Assembly: GCA_020853095.1 (NCBI GenBank)
Contig: JADYZN010000007.1
Coordinates: 1 to 64,000 of the forward strand
DNA: 64,000 nt
Reading direction: 5' to 3'
From: Phycisphaerales bacterium
GTDB lineage: Bacteria > Planctomycetota > Phycisphaerae > Tepidisphaerales > Tepidisphaeraceae
Every line of letters starts with the position of its first letter. Within the stretch, counting starts at the first letter, position 1. The translations under genes were made by a program, and so were the position numbers. Under the pieces are notes generated by a model. That model was not told where the DNA came from. It saw only the letters and a list, made by a program, of their open reading frames with translations, and did no database searches. Positions 23,729 through 32,742 of the stretch are shown piece after piece.

Positions 23729-25330
23729 ATGCCCAAGATCACCGTGGATGGAAAAGTTATCGAATGCAAGGACCGCCAGATGGTGCTGCAGGCGTGTCTG
23801 GATGCGGGAATCACGCTGCCGCATTATTGCTATCATCCGGGACTGTCGATCCCAGCCAGTTGCCGCATCTGCCTGATGGAAGTCGAAGGCATCCCCAAGC
23901 TCATCCCCTCGTGCCAGACCCCGGTGCGGGATGGGATGGTCGTTCATACCAAAAGCCCCAAATCCATCGCCAACCAGAAACAGGTGATGGAATACCTGCT
24001 GGTCAACCATCCGCTGGATTGCCCGGTCTGCGACCAGGCGGGCGAATGCTATTTGCAGGATTATTCCTATCAATACGGCCGCAGCGAATCCCGCTTTGAG
24101 GAAGACAAGCATAAAAAGCCCAAAAAAGACGTGGGATTGAACGTCCTGCTCTACAACGACCGCTGCATCATGTGCACCCGTTGCGTGCGGTTCACGCGCG
24201 AAATTTCGGGGACCAGCGAGCTGTACGTCAACGGGCGCGGCCATCGCGAGGAAATCGACATCTTCCCCGGCAAACCACTGGACAACAAACTCTCCGGCAA
24301 CGTCGTGGACCTGTGCCCGGTGGGGGCGCTGCTGGACAAGGATTTCCTGTTCAAACAGCGCGTCTGGCTGCTCAAAAGCATCCCCTCCATCAGCCCCGTG
24401 GACAGCGGCGGCGAAAACATCTATCTCGACGAAAACAACCGCCAGGTCTGGCGCATCAAACCACGTTACAACGCGCAGGTGAACACCTGGTGGATCAGCG
24501 ATGACACCCGCTCCTCCTACAAGGCGTTGTACGACTCCAAACGTCTGAAGACCGCCCAGCGCACCCAGTACGGCGCACAGGTGGAGACCCCCTTCGCCAA
24601 CGCCCTGCAACAGGCGTCGGCCGACCTGAAAAACCTGGCCGCAACCAACGGCCCGGGCAGCATTTATGCGATGCTCTCCCCCATGATGGCGTGCGAGGAA
24701 GCGTGGCTGTTGGGCCAGTGGATTCGTTCGGTGGACCCGCAGGCGGTGCTGGTGCTTGGGCCGGTTCCCACCACCGGCGAAGATGAGATTTTCCGCAACT
24801 CCCTGACCGGAAAACAGACGTTCGTCATCAAGGCCGAAAAAGTCCCCAACGCCGCGGGCATCCGCCGGGTGATGGAGTTGCTGGGTGGCCCGACCGCGAC
24901 ATTTGAAGAATTCGCCGCCGGCACCAAAGCCGAGATCAAAAAGCTCAAAGGGGGCTGGATCGTCGGCGGATACCTGAGCAACTGGGTTCCGGCCGATCTG
25001 CCGATGCTGATGAAACGCGGCTACAAAGTCGTTCAGGATACGCTGCAAAACGCCCTGACCGGCAGCGCCGATGTGCTGCTGCCCTCGGCGTTTTGGGCCG
25101 AAAAAGATGGATGCTGGGAAAATTTCCAGGGCATCCTGCAGGCCTTCACGGCGGCGGTCCCCCCGGCCGAAGGCGCCCGCCGCGAAGGGGATGTCTATCA
25201 GTCGCTGCTGGAACGTCCCGGCCTGTACAACGCGGCACAGGTGCGTCAGGAAATGGGCGACCCGTTCGCGGCCGTGCAATTGCCGACCGAAGACGCCGAG
25301 GCCCCGGCGTTCGCGTTTTCTGAGTTGTAA
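23729..25330 (+). CDS. NuoG-like iron-sulfur protein (NADH dehydrogenase subunit G type)
   Basis: A 533-residue protein with the full set of N-terminal clusters of complex I subunit G: [2Fe-2S] with C34, C45, C48, C62; the His-ligated [4Fe-4S] with H94, C98, C101, C107 (HPLDCPVCDQAGEC); and a [4Fe-4S] with C146, C149, C152, C196. The remainder (about 215-520) is a shortened molybdopterin-oxidoreductase-like domain. Genuine NuoG is usually 600-900 residues and lies among nuo genes; here no other nuo gene is near. It may serve complex I from a distant locus or another NADH/hydrogenase complex. The start at ATG 23729 lacks a clear ribosome binding site. Confidence 0.85.
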   Translation: MPKITVDGKVIECKDRQMVLQACLDAGITLPHYCYHPGLSIPASCRICLMEVEGIPKLIPSCQTPVRDGMVVHTKSPKSIANQKQVMEYLLVNHPLDCPVCDQAGECYLQDYSYQYGRSESRFEEDKHKKPKKDVGLNVLLYNDRCIMCTRCVRFTREISGTSELYVNGRGHREEIDIFPGKPLDNKLSGNVVDLCPVGALLDKDFLFKQRVWLLKSIPSISPVDSGGENIYLDENNRQVWRIKPRYNAQVNTWWISDDTRSSYKALYDSKRLKTAQRTQYGAQVETPFANALQQASADLKNLAATNGPGSIYAMLSPMMACEEAWLLGQWIRSVDPQAVLVLGPVPTTGEDEIFRNSLTGKQTFVIKAEKVPNAAGIRRVMELLGGPTATFEEFAAGTKAEIKKLKGGWIVGGYLSNWVPADLPMLMKRGYKVVQDTLQNALTGSADVLLPSAFWAEKDGCWENFQGILQAFTAAVPPAEGARREGDVYQSLLERPGLYNAAQVRQEMGDPFAAVQLPTEDAEAPAFAFSEL

Positions 25331-25356
25331 GTCTTTGCTTGAACAGGACTTAATTC

Positions 25357-26490
25357 ATGCGGGATCCTCGCGATTACATTTCGGCCCGCGCCACCGCCGT
25401 GGATGCTTCGGGCATTCGCAAGGTTTTTGATTTGGCGGCGAAGATGAAAGACCCGATCAATTTCTCGATCGGACTGCCTGATTTTGACGTGCCGCAAACG
25501 GCCAAGCTGGCCGCCATCGAGGCGATTGAAAGCGGGCACAACCGTTATACGCAGACCCAGGGCATCGCCCCGTTGCGCGAACGTCTGCGGCGGGATTTGT
25601 CGGCCGAAGTCGGGCGGGATGTGGGGGAGGTGCTGATCACCAGCGGCGTGTCGGGCGGGTTGTTCCTGGCGATCTTGTCGGTGATCAATCCGGGCGATGA
25701 GGCGATCTTCCTTGATCCTTATTTCGTCATGTACAAACACCTGCTGACGCTGGCCGGCGGCAAGTCGGTGGCGGTGGACAGCTATCCCGATTTTCGATTT
25801 CACGCCGACCGGGTTGAACGGGCCATCACGCCGCGAACCAAGATGCTGATGCTCAATTCGCCCAGCAACCCCACCGGCGTGGTGATGAGCCAGCAGGAGG
25901 TGAACCAGGCGGTGGAACTGGCCCGCAAGCACGACCTGCTGCTCCTGAGCGACGAGATTTACGAGCCGTTTTTGTACGATGATGAAGGGGGAAAAAAGCC
26001 GACGCTCGCATCTCCCGCCAGGTTGTACGACAAGACGATCATCCTGCGCGGATTTTCCAAGAGCCACGCCATGACCGGCTGGCGATTGGGCTATGCGGCC
26101 GGGCCGGAGGCGATCCTCTCGCAGATGACCAAGTTGCAGCAGTACACCTTCGTCTGCGCCCCATCGCCGCTGCAATACGCCGCATTGAAGGCGCTGGATG
26201 TGTCGATGGATCAAGCGGTCGCGGACTATCGCCGCAAACGCGACTTGGTGTTCAATCTGCTGTCACGAAAATTTGAAGTGGTCAAACCGCAGGGGGCGTT
26301 TTACGTCTTCCCCAAGGCCCCGGCCGGCAAAACCGCATCGCAATTCGTCGCCCAGGCCATTGAAAACAACGTCCTGATCATTCCCGGCAACGTCTTTTCC
26401 GAACGCGACACCCACTTTCGCATCAGCTACGCCACCACGGACCAGAAAGTCCAGGAGGGTTGTGAAATCCTCAACCGGCTGGCGGGATGA
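25357..26490 (+). CDS. Class I/II pyridoxal-phosphate aminotransferase
   Basis: A 377-residue fold-type I aminotransferase related to aspartate aminotransferase. Conserved features: the N-terminal SIGLPDFDVP, GHNRYTQTQGIAPLR, substrate-side NSPSNPTGVVM, DEIYEPF with the PLP-ring Asp, and the Schiff-base lysine in LRGFSKSHAMTGWRLGY. It lies 26 bp downstream of the NuoG-like gene and may share its transcript, and it converges on the Gfo/Idh/MocA gene with a five-base gap. The amino-acid substrate is not evident. Confidence 0.92.
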   Translation: MRDPRDYISARATAVDASGIRKVFDLAAKMKDPINFSIGLPDFDVPQTAKLAAIEAIESGHNRYTQTQGIAPLRERLRRDLSAEVGRDVGEVLITSGVSGGLFLAILSVINPGDEAIFLDPYFVMYKHLLTLAGGKSVAVDSYPDFRFHADRVERAITPRTKMLMLNSPSNPTGVVMSQQEVNQAVELARKHDLLLLSDEIYEPFLYDDEGGKKPTLASPARLYDKTIILRGFSKSHAMTGWRLGYAAGPEAILSQMTKLQQYTFVCAPSPLQYAALKALDVSMDQAVADYRRKRDLVFNLLSRKFEVVKPQGAFYVFPKAPAGKTASQFVAQAIENNVLIIPGNVFSERDTHFRISYATTDQKVQEGCEILNRLAG

Positions 26491-26495
26491 AGTTC

Positions 26496-27584
26496 TCATC
26501 GCAGCGTCGGCTTGACCGGCCGGCCGGTGCGGGCGGATTCGTAGCAGGCTTCGGCGATGGCGACCGACTTGGCGGCTTCGCGCCCGTCGATCAGCGGGGT
26601 TCGCTTTTCGTCCATCGCCGCCAGAAATTCCCGGATGTTCAAACTGTGGTTGCGATGATCAAACGCCATCGGATCGCCCGCCCCGCCGGCGTGCGCGGTT
26701 TTGGCGCCCAGTTGACGGCAAAGCTCCTCATCCTCCGGTTTCTGATCGCGAAAACGATAGGTTAAAAGCGTATCCTCGTGGATTTCGATCGTCCCATCGC
26801 GGCCGGCCAGCAGCATCCGCCGCAACGATCCCGGCCAGGCAGCGGTTGTGCCCAGTAATTGTCCCAATCCCCCATTGGCAAAGCGGAAAATCGCCAACAC
26901 GGCATCCTCCACCTCGATCAATTTCGGGTCGTGGCCCAGCTTGTCCGTACAGGCGAACACCTCCGTCACCGGCATCGCATCAGAGTCTTTGATCCCCGCG
27001 GAGGCGAACCATTGCAGCAAATCCAGGTTATGAATCGACTGATTCATCAACGCCCCGCCCCCATCCAGCGCCATGGAACCCTGCCAACGGCCTTCGCCGT
27101 AATAGCTGTCCTCCCGCCACCACGGGACCCAGGCGGATAAGATCGCCAGTTTGCCGAATCGCCCCTGGGAGATGGCGGCATGGGCGGCCTGGTTGGACGG
27201 CCCGAATCGCTGTGGGAATATCCCGCCAAGGTGGATTCCCGCCTGATTTGCGGCGTCGATCATCCGCCGGCAGCGATCCACGGAAATCTCCAGCGGTTTT
27301 TCACACAGGGCGTGGACTTTATATCGGGCACAGAGCAACACTCCATCCAGATGCGCCCCGCTGGGGGTGGCGATGACCGCCACATCCGGGCGTTCGCGTT
27401 GCAACATCACCTCGGCGTCTTCGTACCACTGACACCCATGTTGGCCGGCAAAGGCCTCCCCTTTTTCGCGATTCCGCCGGCTGGCGGCCACCAGGGTGGC
27501 GTTGGGCAGGTCGCCAATGGCCCTGGCAATCGCCCCGGCCACCGCGCCGGCCCCGATGATGACGAGTCGATGGGTCTTGCTCAT
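26496..27584 (-). CDS. Gfo/Idh/MocA-family oxidoreductase
   Basis: A 362-residue NAD(P)-dependent sugar or cyclitol dehydrogenase. The N-terminal Rossmann motif is LVIIGAGAVAGAIARAI; the family EKP signature occurs in HALCEKPLEIS, and GGGALMNQSIHNLDLLQWF contains the usual catalytic HxxDxL segment. These proteins are numerous in planctomycetes. I start at ATG 27584 (MSKTHRL); the frame is open to 27680 but runs into a terminator. No signal peptide is present. The substrate is unknown. Confidence 0.9.
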   Translation of the reverse strand: MSKTHRLVIIGAGAVAGAIARAIGDLPNATLVAASRRNREKGEAFAGQHGCQWYEDAEVMLQRERPDVAVIATPSGAHLDGVLLCARYKVHALCEKPLEISVDRCRRMIDAANQAGIHLGGIFPQRFGPSNQAAHAAISQGRFGKLAILSAWVPWWREDSYYGEGRWQGSMALDGGGALMNQSIHNLDLLQWFASAGIKDSDAMPVTEVFACTDKLGHDPKLIEVEDAVLAIFRFANGGLGQLLGTTAAWPGSLRRMLLAGRDGTIEIHEDTLLTYRFRDQKPEDEELCRQLGAKTAHAGGAGDPMAFDHRNHSLNIREFLAAMDEKRTPLIDGREAAKSVAIAEACYESARTGRPVKPTLR

Positions 27585-27640
27585 GGTTTGGGAGTTGTAA
27601 CGGACCTTTCGGCGGGTTGCCAGTTTCGGTTGGCGCATGG

Positions 27641-27671
27641 AAAAAGGGGCGACCGGTGAAGGTCGCCCCTT
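27641..27671 (-). terminator. Intrinsic terminator of the outer-membrane-protein gene
   Basis: Stem AAGGGGCGACC (27644-27654) pairs with GGTCGCCCCTT (27661-27671) around a six-base loop; on the minus strand it is followed by a T-run. It ends the transcript of the gene at 27699-28217. Confidence 0.85.
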
Positions 27672-27698
27672 GAGTTTCACCTTTAGATCAGGTTTGGC

Positions 27699-28217
27699 TT
27701 AAAGCCGCACACCGAGCTGGAGGCCGTACATGAAGTCGCCGTTGCTCAGCGTTGAGCCACCAGCCGAGTTGTTGCAGAACATTTCATATGCAATGCTCAG
27801 CCCGACGTAGGTGGTCTCGTTCAGGAAGTACTTCACGCCGGCTTCGGGCCCAAACTGGAAGCTGTCGTTGGAGCCATGGCCCCAGCTGAAGCCCACGTTG
27901 GCTCCGACAAACGGCTGCCACTGGCCGCGGTCGCCCATCGGGAAGTGGTAGTCAGCGAACACGCTGGTCGTGCCGTCGAGGTCGCTGCCCGCCCCGAAGT
28001 CGTCGAAGCTCACCGACTGGCGAAGACCGACTTCGAGGTTGTCGCTCAGCAGGTAACCCAGACCGACGCCGACGCCAGCCGACACGCCGTCAAGGTCCGG
28101 TCCATGGTTGCCGGCGCCTTGCAGCGTCAGATCCCAATCACCGGTCTTGAAGTGAGCCGACGCAATGGCCGGGAACAAGCATCCCACGGCCGCCAATACG
28201 ATTAACTTCCGCAACAT
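27699..28217 (-). CDS. Small outer-membrane beta-barrel protein
   Basis: A 172-residue exported protein. The signal peptide ends at AIASA-HFKTG (about residue 21). The body alternates hydrophobic and polar residues in strands (WDLTLQGAG, VGVGLGYLLSDNLEVGLRQ, WQPFVGANVGFSW, TYVGLSIAYEMF) and ends YGLQLGVRL, a typical barrel terminus. It resembles the OmpW/OMP_b-brl families of eight-stranded barrels. The ribosome binding site GGAGGT is six bases before ATG 28217. Strong signals at both ends (RBS and terminator) suggest an abundant protein. Function unknown. Confidence 0.8.
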   Translation of the reverse strand: MLRKLIVLAAVGCLFPAIASAHFKTGDWDLTLQGAGNHGPDLDGVSAGVGVGLGYLLSDNLEVGLRQSVSFDDFGAGSDLDGTTSVFADYHFPMGDRGQWQPFVGANVGFSWGHGSNDSFQFGPEAGVKYFLNETTYVGLSIAYEMFCNNSAGGSTLSNGDFMYGLQLGVRL

Positions 28218-28598
28218 AGTTGACCTCCATTACAGAGATTTTTTCTAGCCGAGAGACGTCTTGTCCCCGCGGATCGGGCTAAATTTGCCCCGGGCCGTTG
28301 CGGCTTGGCCCGCGCGACCGGTTTATACGCTCCACAGCGCACAACCCCGATACGCGATACAGTCGGAACATCCGACGACAGGAATTAGTTTCGGCATTAT
28401 CGCTTCACAAACTCCAGAGATAAGCTATTAAGCCCATGATTTTCGGACAACGCTTAATCTGGAGAATTTTTCACGCTTAGCGCGAACTTTTTCCGCCGCC
28501 CAATTTAGGGCTGCCAAGAGCATAATCAACAAATTCCAATTGAAATCAACAGGTTCGGAGTTTTGGGTCCGATAAAAGTACGCCAAATTGTCGTACCA
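28218..28598. other. 381-bp intergenic region without a recognised gene
   Basis: Lies between the barrel-protein start and the mltA stop; both genes read leftward. It must contain the promoter and 5' leader of the barrel gene; a TATAAA on the minus strand around 28322-28327 is a possible -10 box. I see no reading frame with coding character and no clear terminator for mltA. Relatively AT-rich from 28380 to 28560. Confidence 0.5.
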
Positions 28599-29867
28599 TT
28601 AAGGTCTCTTCATGGCCACCGGTGGAGGCGGGGCGAACTGGTCCATGCGGTCGGGACGGATCGCGATGTAGTACAGTTCTCCTTCGTGCAACTGATGACC
28701 TGCGATTCGGCCGGCCTGTTCGCCGACACCCATGTAGATGTCGCATCGACCGGCCGCCCGGATCGCCCCACCACGATCCTGATCCATCATAAACCCTTTG
28801 AACAACTGGGTTTGCCCCATTTCATTGACCGGCACGGGAACCTGTAAAAAGGCCGGCATGGCCCGTGGATAGACCGCCTTGTCGGTGGCGATGGAGGCAA
28901 AGGGAGTGACCGGAACATTCAATGCGCCAAACGGGCCGCCGGTCCGTTCGGTAAAAAAGACATAGCGGCGATTGAGCGACAAATAATGATCCATCGCCTG
29001 GGGGTGGGCCTGAAAATAGGTTTGCAGGGTTTTATTGCTGAGCTGGTCCTTGCGGATCACCCCATCGGCGATCATCTGCTGGCCGGGACTGGTATAGGGA
29101 TACCCGTTGAGGCCGGCGTATCCGATTTCATAAATTTTCCCATCCACCAGCCGCAATCTTGCGGAACCTTGGACGGTAATCACATACGTTTCCCAGCGGC
29201 TTTTGAGCCAGACGAGTTCCTGGCCGGCCAGCGGGCGATCGGATCCTTCGATTTCCGAGCGGGTGTAATAGGGAACCAGTTGGCCATCGGGTGTTTTGCG
29301 TTGGGCGATTTCAGGGTTGGCCGGGTCGGTCACCAGGTCGGCGGGGCGTTTATATAAAGGAAACTGATAAGGCCCCTGCCGGGTCAGGCTGGCATCATAG
29401 ATGGGGGTGAAATAGCCGGTGAACAAGACCCGGCCGGTGTATCCGCCCGTGGGGTTGGGCGCTCCAATGCTTTTATAAACCTCGAAGTTATCGGCAATTG
29501 CGCGATTCCACCCGCCGCCGCTGAGAGCCTGGGGAGTGTCCAACAGCCGCAATAATGCGTGCTGGGTGGCGACGGCCCGTTCGTGGGAGATGTCGAGGTA
29601 GGGATAAAACTGTCGGCTGCTGGGCGCATTGAGATAGGTCAGGTTGTTCTGGATGGACTGACGCAAGGCGGCCACATCCCGGATCTGGTGGGAGAAGTCG
29701 GGGTATTCGCTGGGGGAGATTTTGCGGAGCGCCATTTGGCCGGCGGGGAGTTCTTGGTTGAAATTGATGGGCTGGGCTGGGGGTTGCTGGGTTTTGCAAC
29801 CCGCCAGCAGGGCGACGGACAGGACCAGGGTGAACGGGGCATTGTTTCGCATCCATGCGGTGATCAC
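28599..29867 (-). CDS. mltA: Membrane-bound lytic murein transglycosylase A
   Basis: A 422-residue lipoprotein that cleaves peptidoglycan to 1,6-anhydro products. A lipobox LLAGC follows a short hydrophobic stretch near the N-terminus. The MltA domain is clear: RVLFTGYFTPIYDASL, LVWLKSRWETYVITVQGSARL, GYAGLNGYPYTS, and the 3D domain with MDQDRGGAIRAAGRCDIYMG, which carries the catalytic Asp. The best start is GTG 29867, five bases after GGAGG; ATG 29852 and ATG 29879 are in frame. It confirms an outer membrane and peptidoglycan in this organism. Confidence 0.9.
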   Translation of the reverse strand: MITAWMRNNAPFTLVLSVALLAGCKTQQPPAQPINFNQELPAGQMALRKISPSEYPDFSHQIRDVAALRQSIQNNLTYLNAPSSRQFYPYLDISHERAVATQHALLRLLDTPQALSGGGWNRAIADNFEVYKSIGAPNPTGGYTGRVLFTGYFTPIYDASLTRQGPYQFPLYKRPADLVTDPANPEIAQRKTPDGQLVPYYTRSEIEGSDRPLAGQELVWLKSRWETYVITVQGSARLRLVDGKIYEIGYAGLNGYPYTSPGQQMIADGVIRKDQLSNKTLQTYFQAHPQAMDHYLSLNRRYVFFTERTGGPFGALNVPVTPFASIATDKAVYPRAMPAFLQVPVPVNEMGQTQLFKGFMMDQDRGGAIRAAGRCDIYMGVGEQAGRIAGHQLHEGELYYIAIRPDRMDQFAPPPPVAMKRP

Positions 29868-30159
29868 GCTTTCCTCCATGAAAAGTTGGAGGTTCATCAT
29901 ACTCAAACAGGAGGATAAAAACAGACCGCCAGGAACAGCGTCGGGAACCATCGGTGCAAAAAGGTGTTGAAAACATGAGAATTTTGTGCGGGGGGGATTG
30001 AAAATCGTTGGTTTTACTGTACTTTTTTCACTCATCCCGCAGGCACCGCCCGTGCCTGTGCTGTCGAGAGGTCCTTGCAGGGAGCAGGCCCATCGGCTTC
30101 AGGAGGGATGCGGCAGAACCCGCATCCAATGGCTCCACGTCTGAAAGGAGATCGGGCAT

Positions 30160-30474
30160 ATGGCCAAGGCATCCAATAATGGTAAGCCGCTGACCAAGTC
30201 GGAACTGGCCGCGCAGTTGGCGGAGAAGGTCGGGATCAGCAAAAAGCAGGTCTCGTTGTTTTTCCAGGCCCAGTCGGAACTGGCCTACAAGCAGGCGAAG
30301 AACACCTTCGTCATTCCGGGCATCGGCAAGCTGGTTCTCAGCGAGCGCGCCGCCCGCGAAATGGTGATGCGTTTCGGCCCCAAGGCCGGGCAGACCGTCA
30401 AGGTCCCCAAGAAGAAGGTTCTCAAGTTCCGAGTTGCCAAAGCCGCCAAGGACGCCATCCTCGGCCGCAAGTAA
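30160..30474 (+). CDS. HU/IHF-family DNA-binding protein
   Basis: A 104-residue nucleoid protein. The N-terminal helices (LTKSELAAQLAEKVGISKKQVSLFF) and the beta-arm region (FVIPGIGKLVLSERAAREMVMRFGPKAG) match HU. The usual RNP tip of the DNA-bending arm is replaced by a RFGPKAGQTVKVP segment, as in other divergent HU-like proteins, and the C-terminus KKKVLKFRVAKAAKD is standard. Lysine-rich ends suggest tight DNA binding. GAAAGGAGAT precedes ATG and a strong terminator follows, indicating high expression. Confidence 0.9.
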   Translation: MAKASNNGKPLTKSELAAQLAEKVGISKKQVSLFFQAQSELAYKQAKNTFVIPGIGKLVLSERAAREMVMRFGPKAGQTVKVPKKKVLKFRVAKAAKDAILGRK

Positions 30475-30503
30475 TCGGAGCCTGAACCCACAGGCCAACG
30501 CCA

Positions 30504-30531
30504 GCCGCGACCCCAGGGTCGCGGCTTTTTC
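30504..30531 (+). terminator. Intrinsic terminator of the HU gene
   Basis: Ten-base stem GCCGCGACCC/GGGTCGCGGC with a minimal CA loop, followed by TTTTT. It runs into the stop codon of the convergent DUF2442-XRE gene. Confidence 0.88.
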
Positions 30532-31036
30532 ATTGCTTCGATTTTTCCAACACATTCGCCACGGCGGCCATGTAATCGGATGTTTTCAAACGGTGAGCCT
30601 TGGCCATTTTTCCCAATGCGTTGGCCGTGGCGCGGGTTTTTCCTTGTTCGATCCGGCGGACGGTGCGCTCGTCCAGGCCGGTCATTTCCTGCTGGCTTAG
30701 ACCGCGCGATTCCCTGAACAGGCGAATCGCCCGCCCGTATCGTTCGTTGAACCTGGCCTGTTTTTGCTGTGCTTTTAATCGCGCCTGGGGATCAATCGCC
30801 TGCTGCAATTGCGGCCAGCCGATATGAAGGTCCAGGTTGGGCCAATGGAGAAAATCGCCCTGTGGATCAATCTCGAATTTTGACCGTTCCTCCGGCGAAA
30901 CGTTTCTCAGCTTTGGCAGCTTGTCCTCCGGCACGCGCAGGCGCTCAAACGCCGGCGAGATGACCACCAATTGATTGTTGTCCCACCAGGCATCCAGAAA
31001 TGTCGGGTCGACAAAGCTGATTCGTTCCTTTGGCAT
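30530..31036 (-). CDS. DUF2442-XRE fusion regulator
   Basis: A 168-residue protein. Residues 1-85 look like DUF2442 (ISPAFERLRVPEDKLPKLRNVSPEERSKFEIDPQGDFLHWPNLDLHI), a small domain often found with toxin-antitoxin or XRE partners. Residues 100-150 are an XRE HTH (AIRLFRESRGLSQQEMTGLDERTVRRIEQGK). The two normally separate parts are joined here. No cognate toxin gene of the usual size is adjacent; the neighbours are HU and the secretin-like gene, 12 bp upstream on the same strand. It could be a solitary antitoxin-like regulator. Confidence 0.78.
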   Translation of the reverse strand: MPKERISFVDPTFLDAWWDNNQLVVISPAFERLRVPEDKLPKLRNVSPEERSKFEIDPQGDFLHWPNLDLHIGWPQLQQAIDPQARLKAQQKQARFNERYGRAIRLFRESRGLSQQEMTGLDERTVRRIEQGKTRATANALGKMAKAHRLKTSDYMAAVANVLEKSKQ

Positions 31037-31048
31037 GACTTGAAATGT

Positions 31049-32518
31049 TTACTCCGCCGTCGCCAGCAGCGTGGGGGTGACGAAGAAGTAGAGGTCGGTC
31101 ATTTGCTGCTGCGAGCGGTGGTTTTTGAAGAGCCATCCAAGCAGCGGCAGGTCACCCAGGCCGGGGACTTTGTTTTCGCGGACGGTGGTGCGCGCCATGC
31201 GCAGGCCGCTGATGACCAGGGTGTCGCCGTCGGCGACGGTGACGGCGGTTTCGGCTTCGCGGGATTCGATGATGGGGTTGACCAGCACCTTGTCGGGGTT
31301 CTGGCCGTTGATCTTGGGCAGCGGGGCGAAGCCGGCGACGTTGGAGACGATGGAGATGGTGTGCAGTTTCACGCGGTCCGGGCCGATGGATTGCGGGGTG
31401 ATGTAAAGCTGCACGCCGACGGGCTTGTATTGGGTGGAGATGGTCAGCGCCCCGTTGACGATGGAGGAGGCCTGCACCGGCAGTTCCTGGCCGGCCAGCA
31501 TGTAGCCGGTCTGGCCGGCGGCGACGGTCATGCGCGGCGAGGAGACCAGGTTGATCATCCCCGCGTCGGCCAGGAGCTGGATCGACATGTCGATCGAGAT
31601 TCCCGCCTCCTGGAAAATTTTCATGAACGACAGCACCGATCCCTGGAAGGGCGTGCCGGAGGCATCCTTCATCGCCTCGATGAAATTCGGCGTCTGGAAG
31701 ATGGACTGGGCGACCTGCGAATTGTCGCTGGCCAGCCGTTTGGCCAGGGCCTTGGCGCCTTGTTGAAAATCAAAGTCGCGCGAGGCTTCAAAAATCCGCG
31801 CGGAAATCTCCACCTGTTGCGGCGGCACGTCCAGCCGATAGAGCATCTCCAGCATGGGCGCTTTCATGGCCGGGTCGCAGGTGATGACCAGGGTGTTCTC
31901 GGCCGGCAGCGGTGTGATCGTGCCGGCGGCGCCCAATTGCTGCTGCAAAACGTTGACCAATGGAACCAGGTCCGGCGCCGAGACCGTGACGGTTCGACGG
32001 GAGGTGTTGGCATCCCGCGACGAAGTGACGGTGGACCCGCCAAAATTCTGCAACGTCCAGATCAGTCGAACCCGCCGATCGGGCAATTCCACAACCTGCA
32101 CCGGCAAATCCTTCAGGTGGTAACTGGGGTGCATGACAAAGGGCTGGGTGGTGGCGGCGGCGTTTGGCTGGGTGGTCGGCACATAGACGATCTCGCGGAT
32201 CGGTTCGGCCGGCTGGGTGGCGGCGGCCTGAGCCGGATTGGAATCGCTGGCGGCCTTGTCGGCGGGCAAAGTGGTCGGGGCGGCGGATTGTGTTCCCATT
32301 CGATCCCAGATGGGACGGGGGCCGGTGTTTTCAATCACATCCCATTTGACGGCGGATAAATGCCGCTGGCTGGCCTGATAAGCGGCCGCATCCGTATCCG
32401 GATCGCCCGAAACCATACGCATGGGTGTCACGGTGGTCTGACTGGCGCATCCCCCCACCAGCAACACCGCCAGGGCCGCTGGGATCCATTTTCGCATTTT
32501 GAATTGTGGCCGCATCAT
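31049..32518 (-). CDS. Secretin-like outer-membrane lipoprotein (type II/III secretion superfamily)
   Basis: A 489-residue protein with a lipobox (VLLVGGCAS) after a short signal sequence. The middle shows NolW/N-domain-like alpha-beta units (TLVITCDPAMKAPMLEMLYRLDVPPQQVEISARIFEASRDFDF) and the C-terminal 200 residues the secretin barrel signature (LVSSPRMTVAAGQTGYMLAGQELP, then VNPIIESREAETAVTVADGDTLVISGL, ending GDLPLLGWLFKN). It is shorter than PulD/GspD and has no other secretion genes nearby, so it may be a stand-alone pilotin-type secretin. ATG 32518 follows GAGG by eight bases; ATG 32515 is an alternative. Confidence 0.85.
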   Translation of the reverse strand: MMRPQFKMRKWIPAALAVLLVGGCASQTTVTPMRMVSGDPDTDAAAYQASQRHLSAVKWDVIENTGPRPIWDRMGTQSAAPTTLPADKAASDSNPAQAAATQPAEPIREIVYVPTTQPNAAATTQPFVMHPSYHLKDLPVQVVELPDRRVRLIWTLQNFGGSTVTSSRDANTSRRTVTVSAPDLVPLVNVLQQQLGAAGTITPLPAENTLVITCDPAMKAPMLEMLYRLDVPPQQVEISARIFEASRDFDFQQGAKALAKRLASDNSQVAQSIFQTPNFIEAMKDASGTPFQGSVLSFMKIFQEAGISIDMSIQLLADAGMINLVSSPRMTVAAGQTGYMLAGQELPVQASSIVNGALTISTQYKPVGVQLYITPQSIGPDRVKLHTISIVSNVAGFAPLPKINGQNPDKVLVNPIIESREAETAVTVADGDTLVISGLRMARTTVRENKVPGLGDLPLLGWLFKNHRSQQQMTDLYFFVTPTLLATAE

Positions 32519-32742
32519 CAACACCACCTCATGTCGGCTGGATTACGGATGAGGGATGATACCGGATCGAAAGTGTGAATGCTCCGATTTTTTCCTCTCA
32601 CCCGTCTTTTTCTATTCGACCATCAGGAGGAAAATCGTTCGTTTTCTTTGATTTTATTTACGATTGTCAGATTCTTGCCGCAATATCAACGGTGGCACGG
32701 TCATTGCTGTGTTTGAGTGATAACTTGGACAAGGATCCAATT

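Noticed and set aside
23708-25279. 523-residue minus-strand open frame
   Set aside because: Antisense to the NuoG-like gene, whose Fe-S ligands are all in place; no motif in the shadow.
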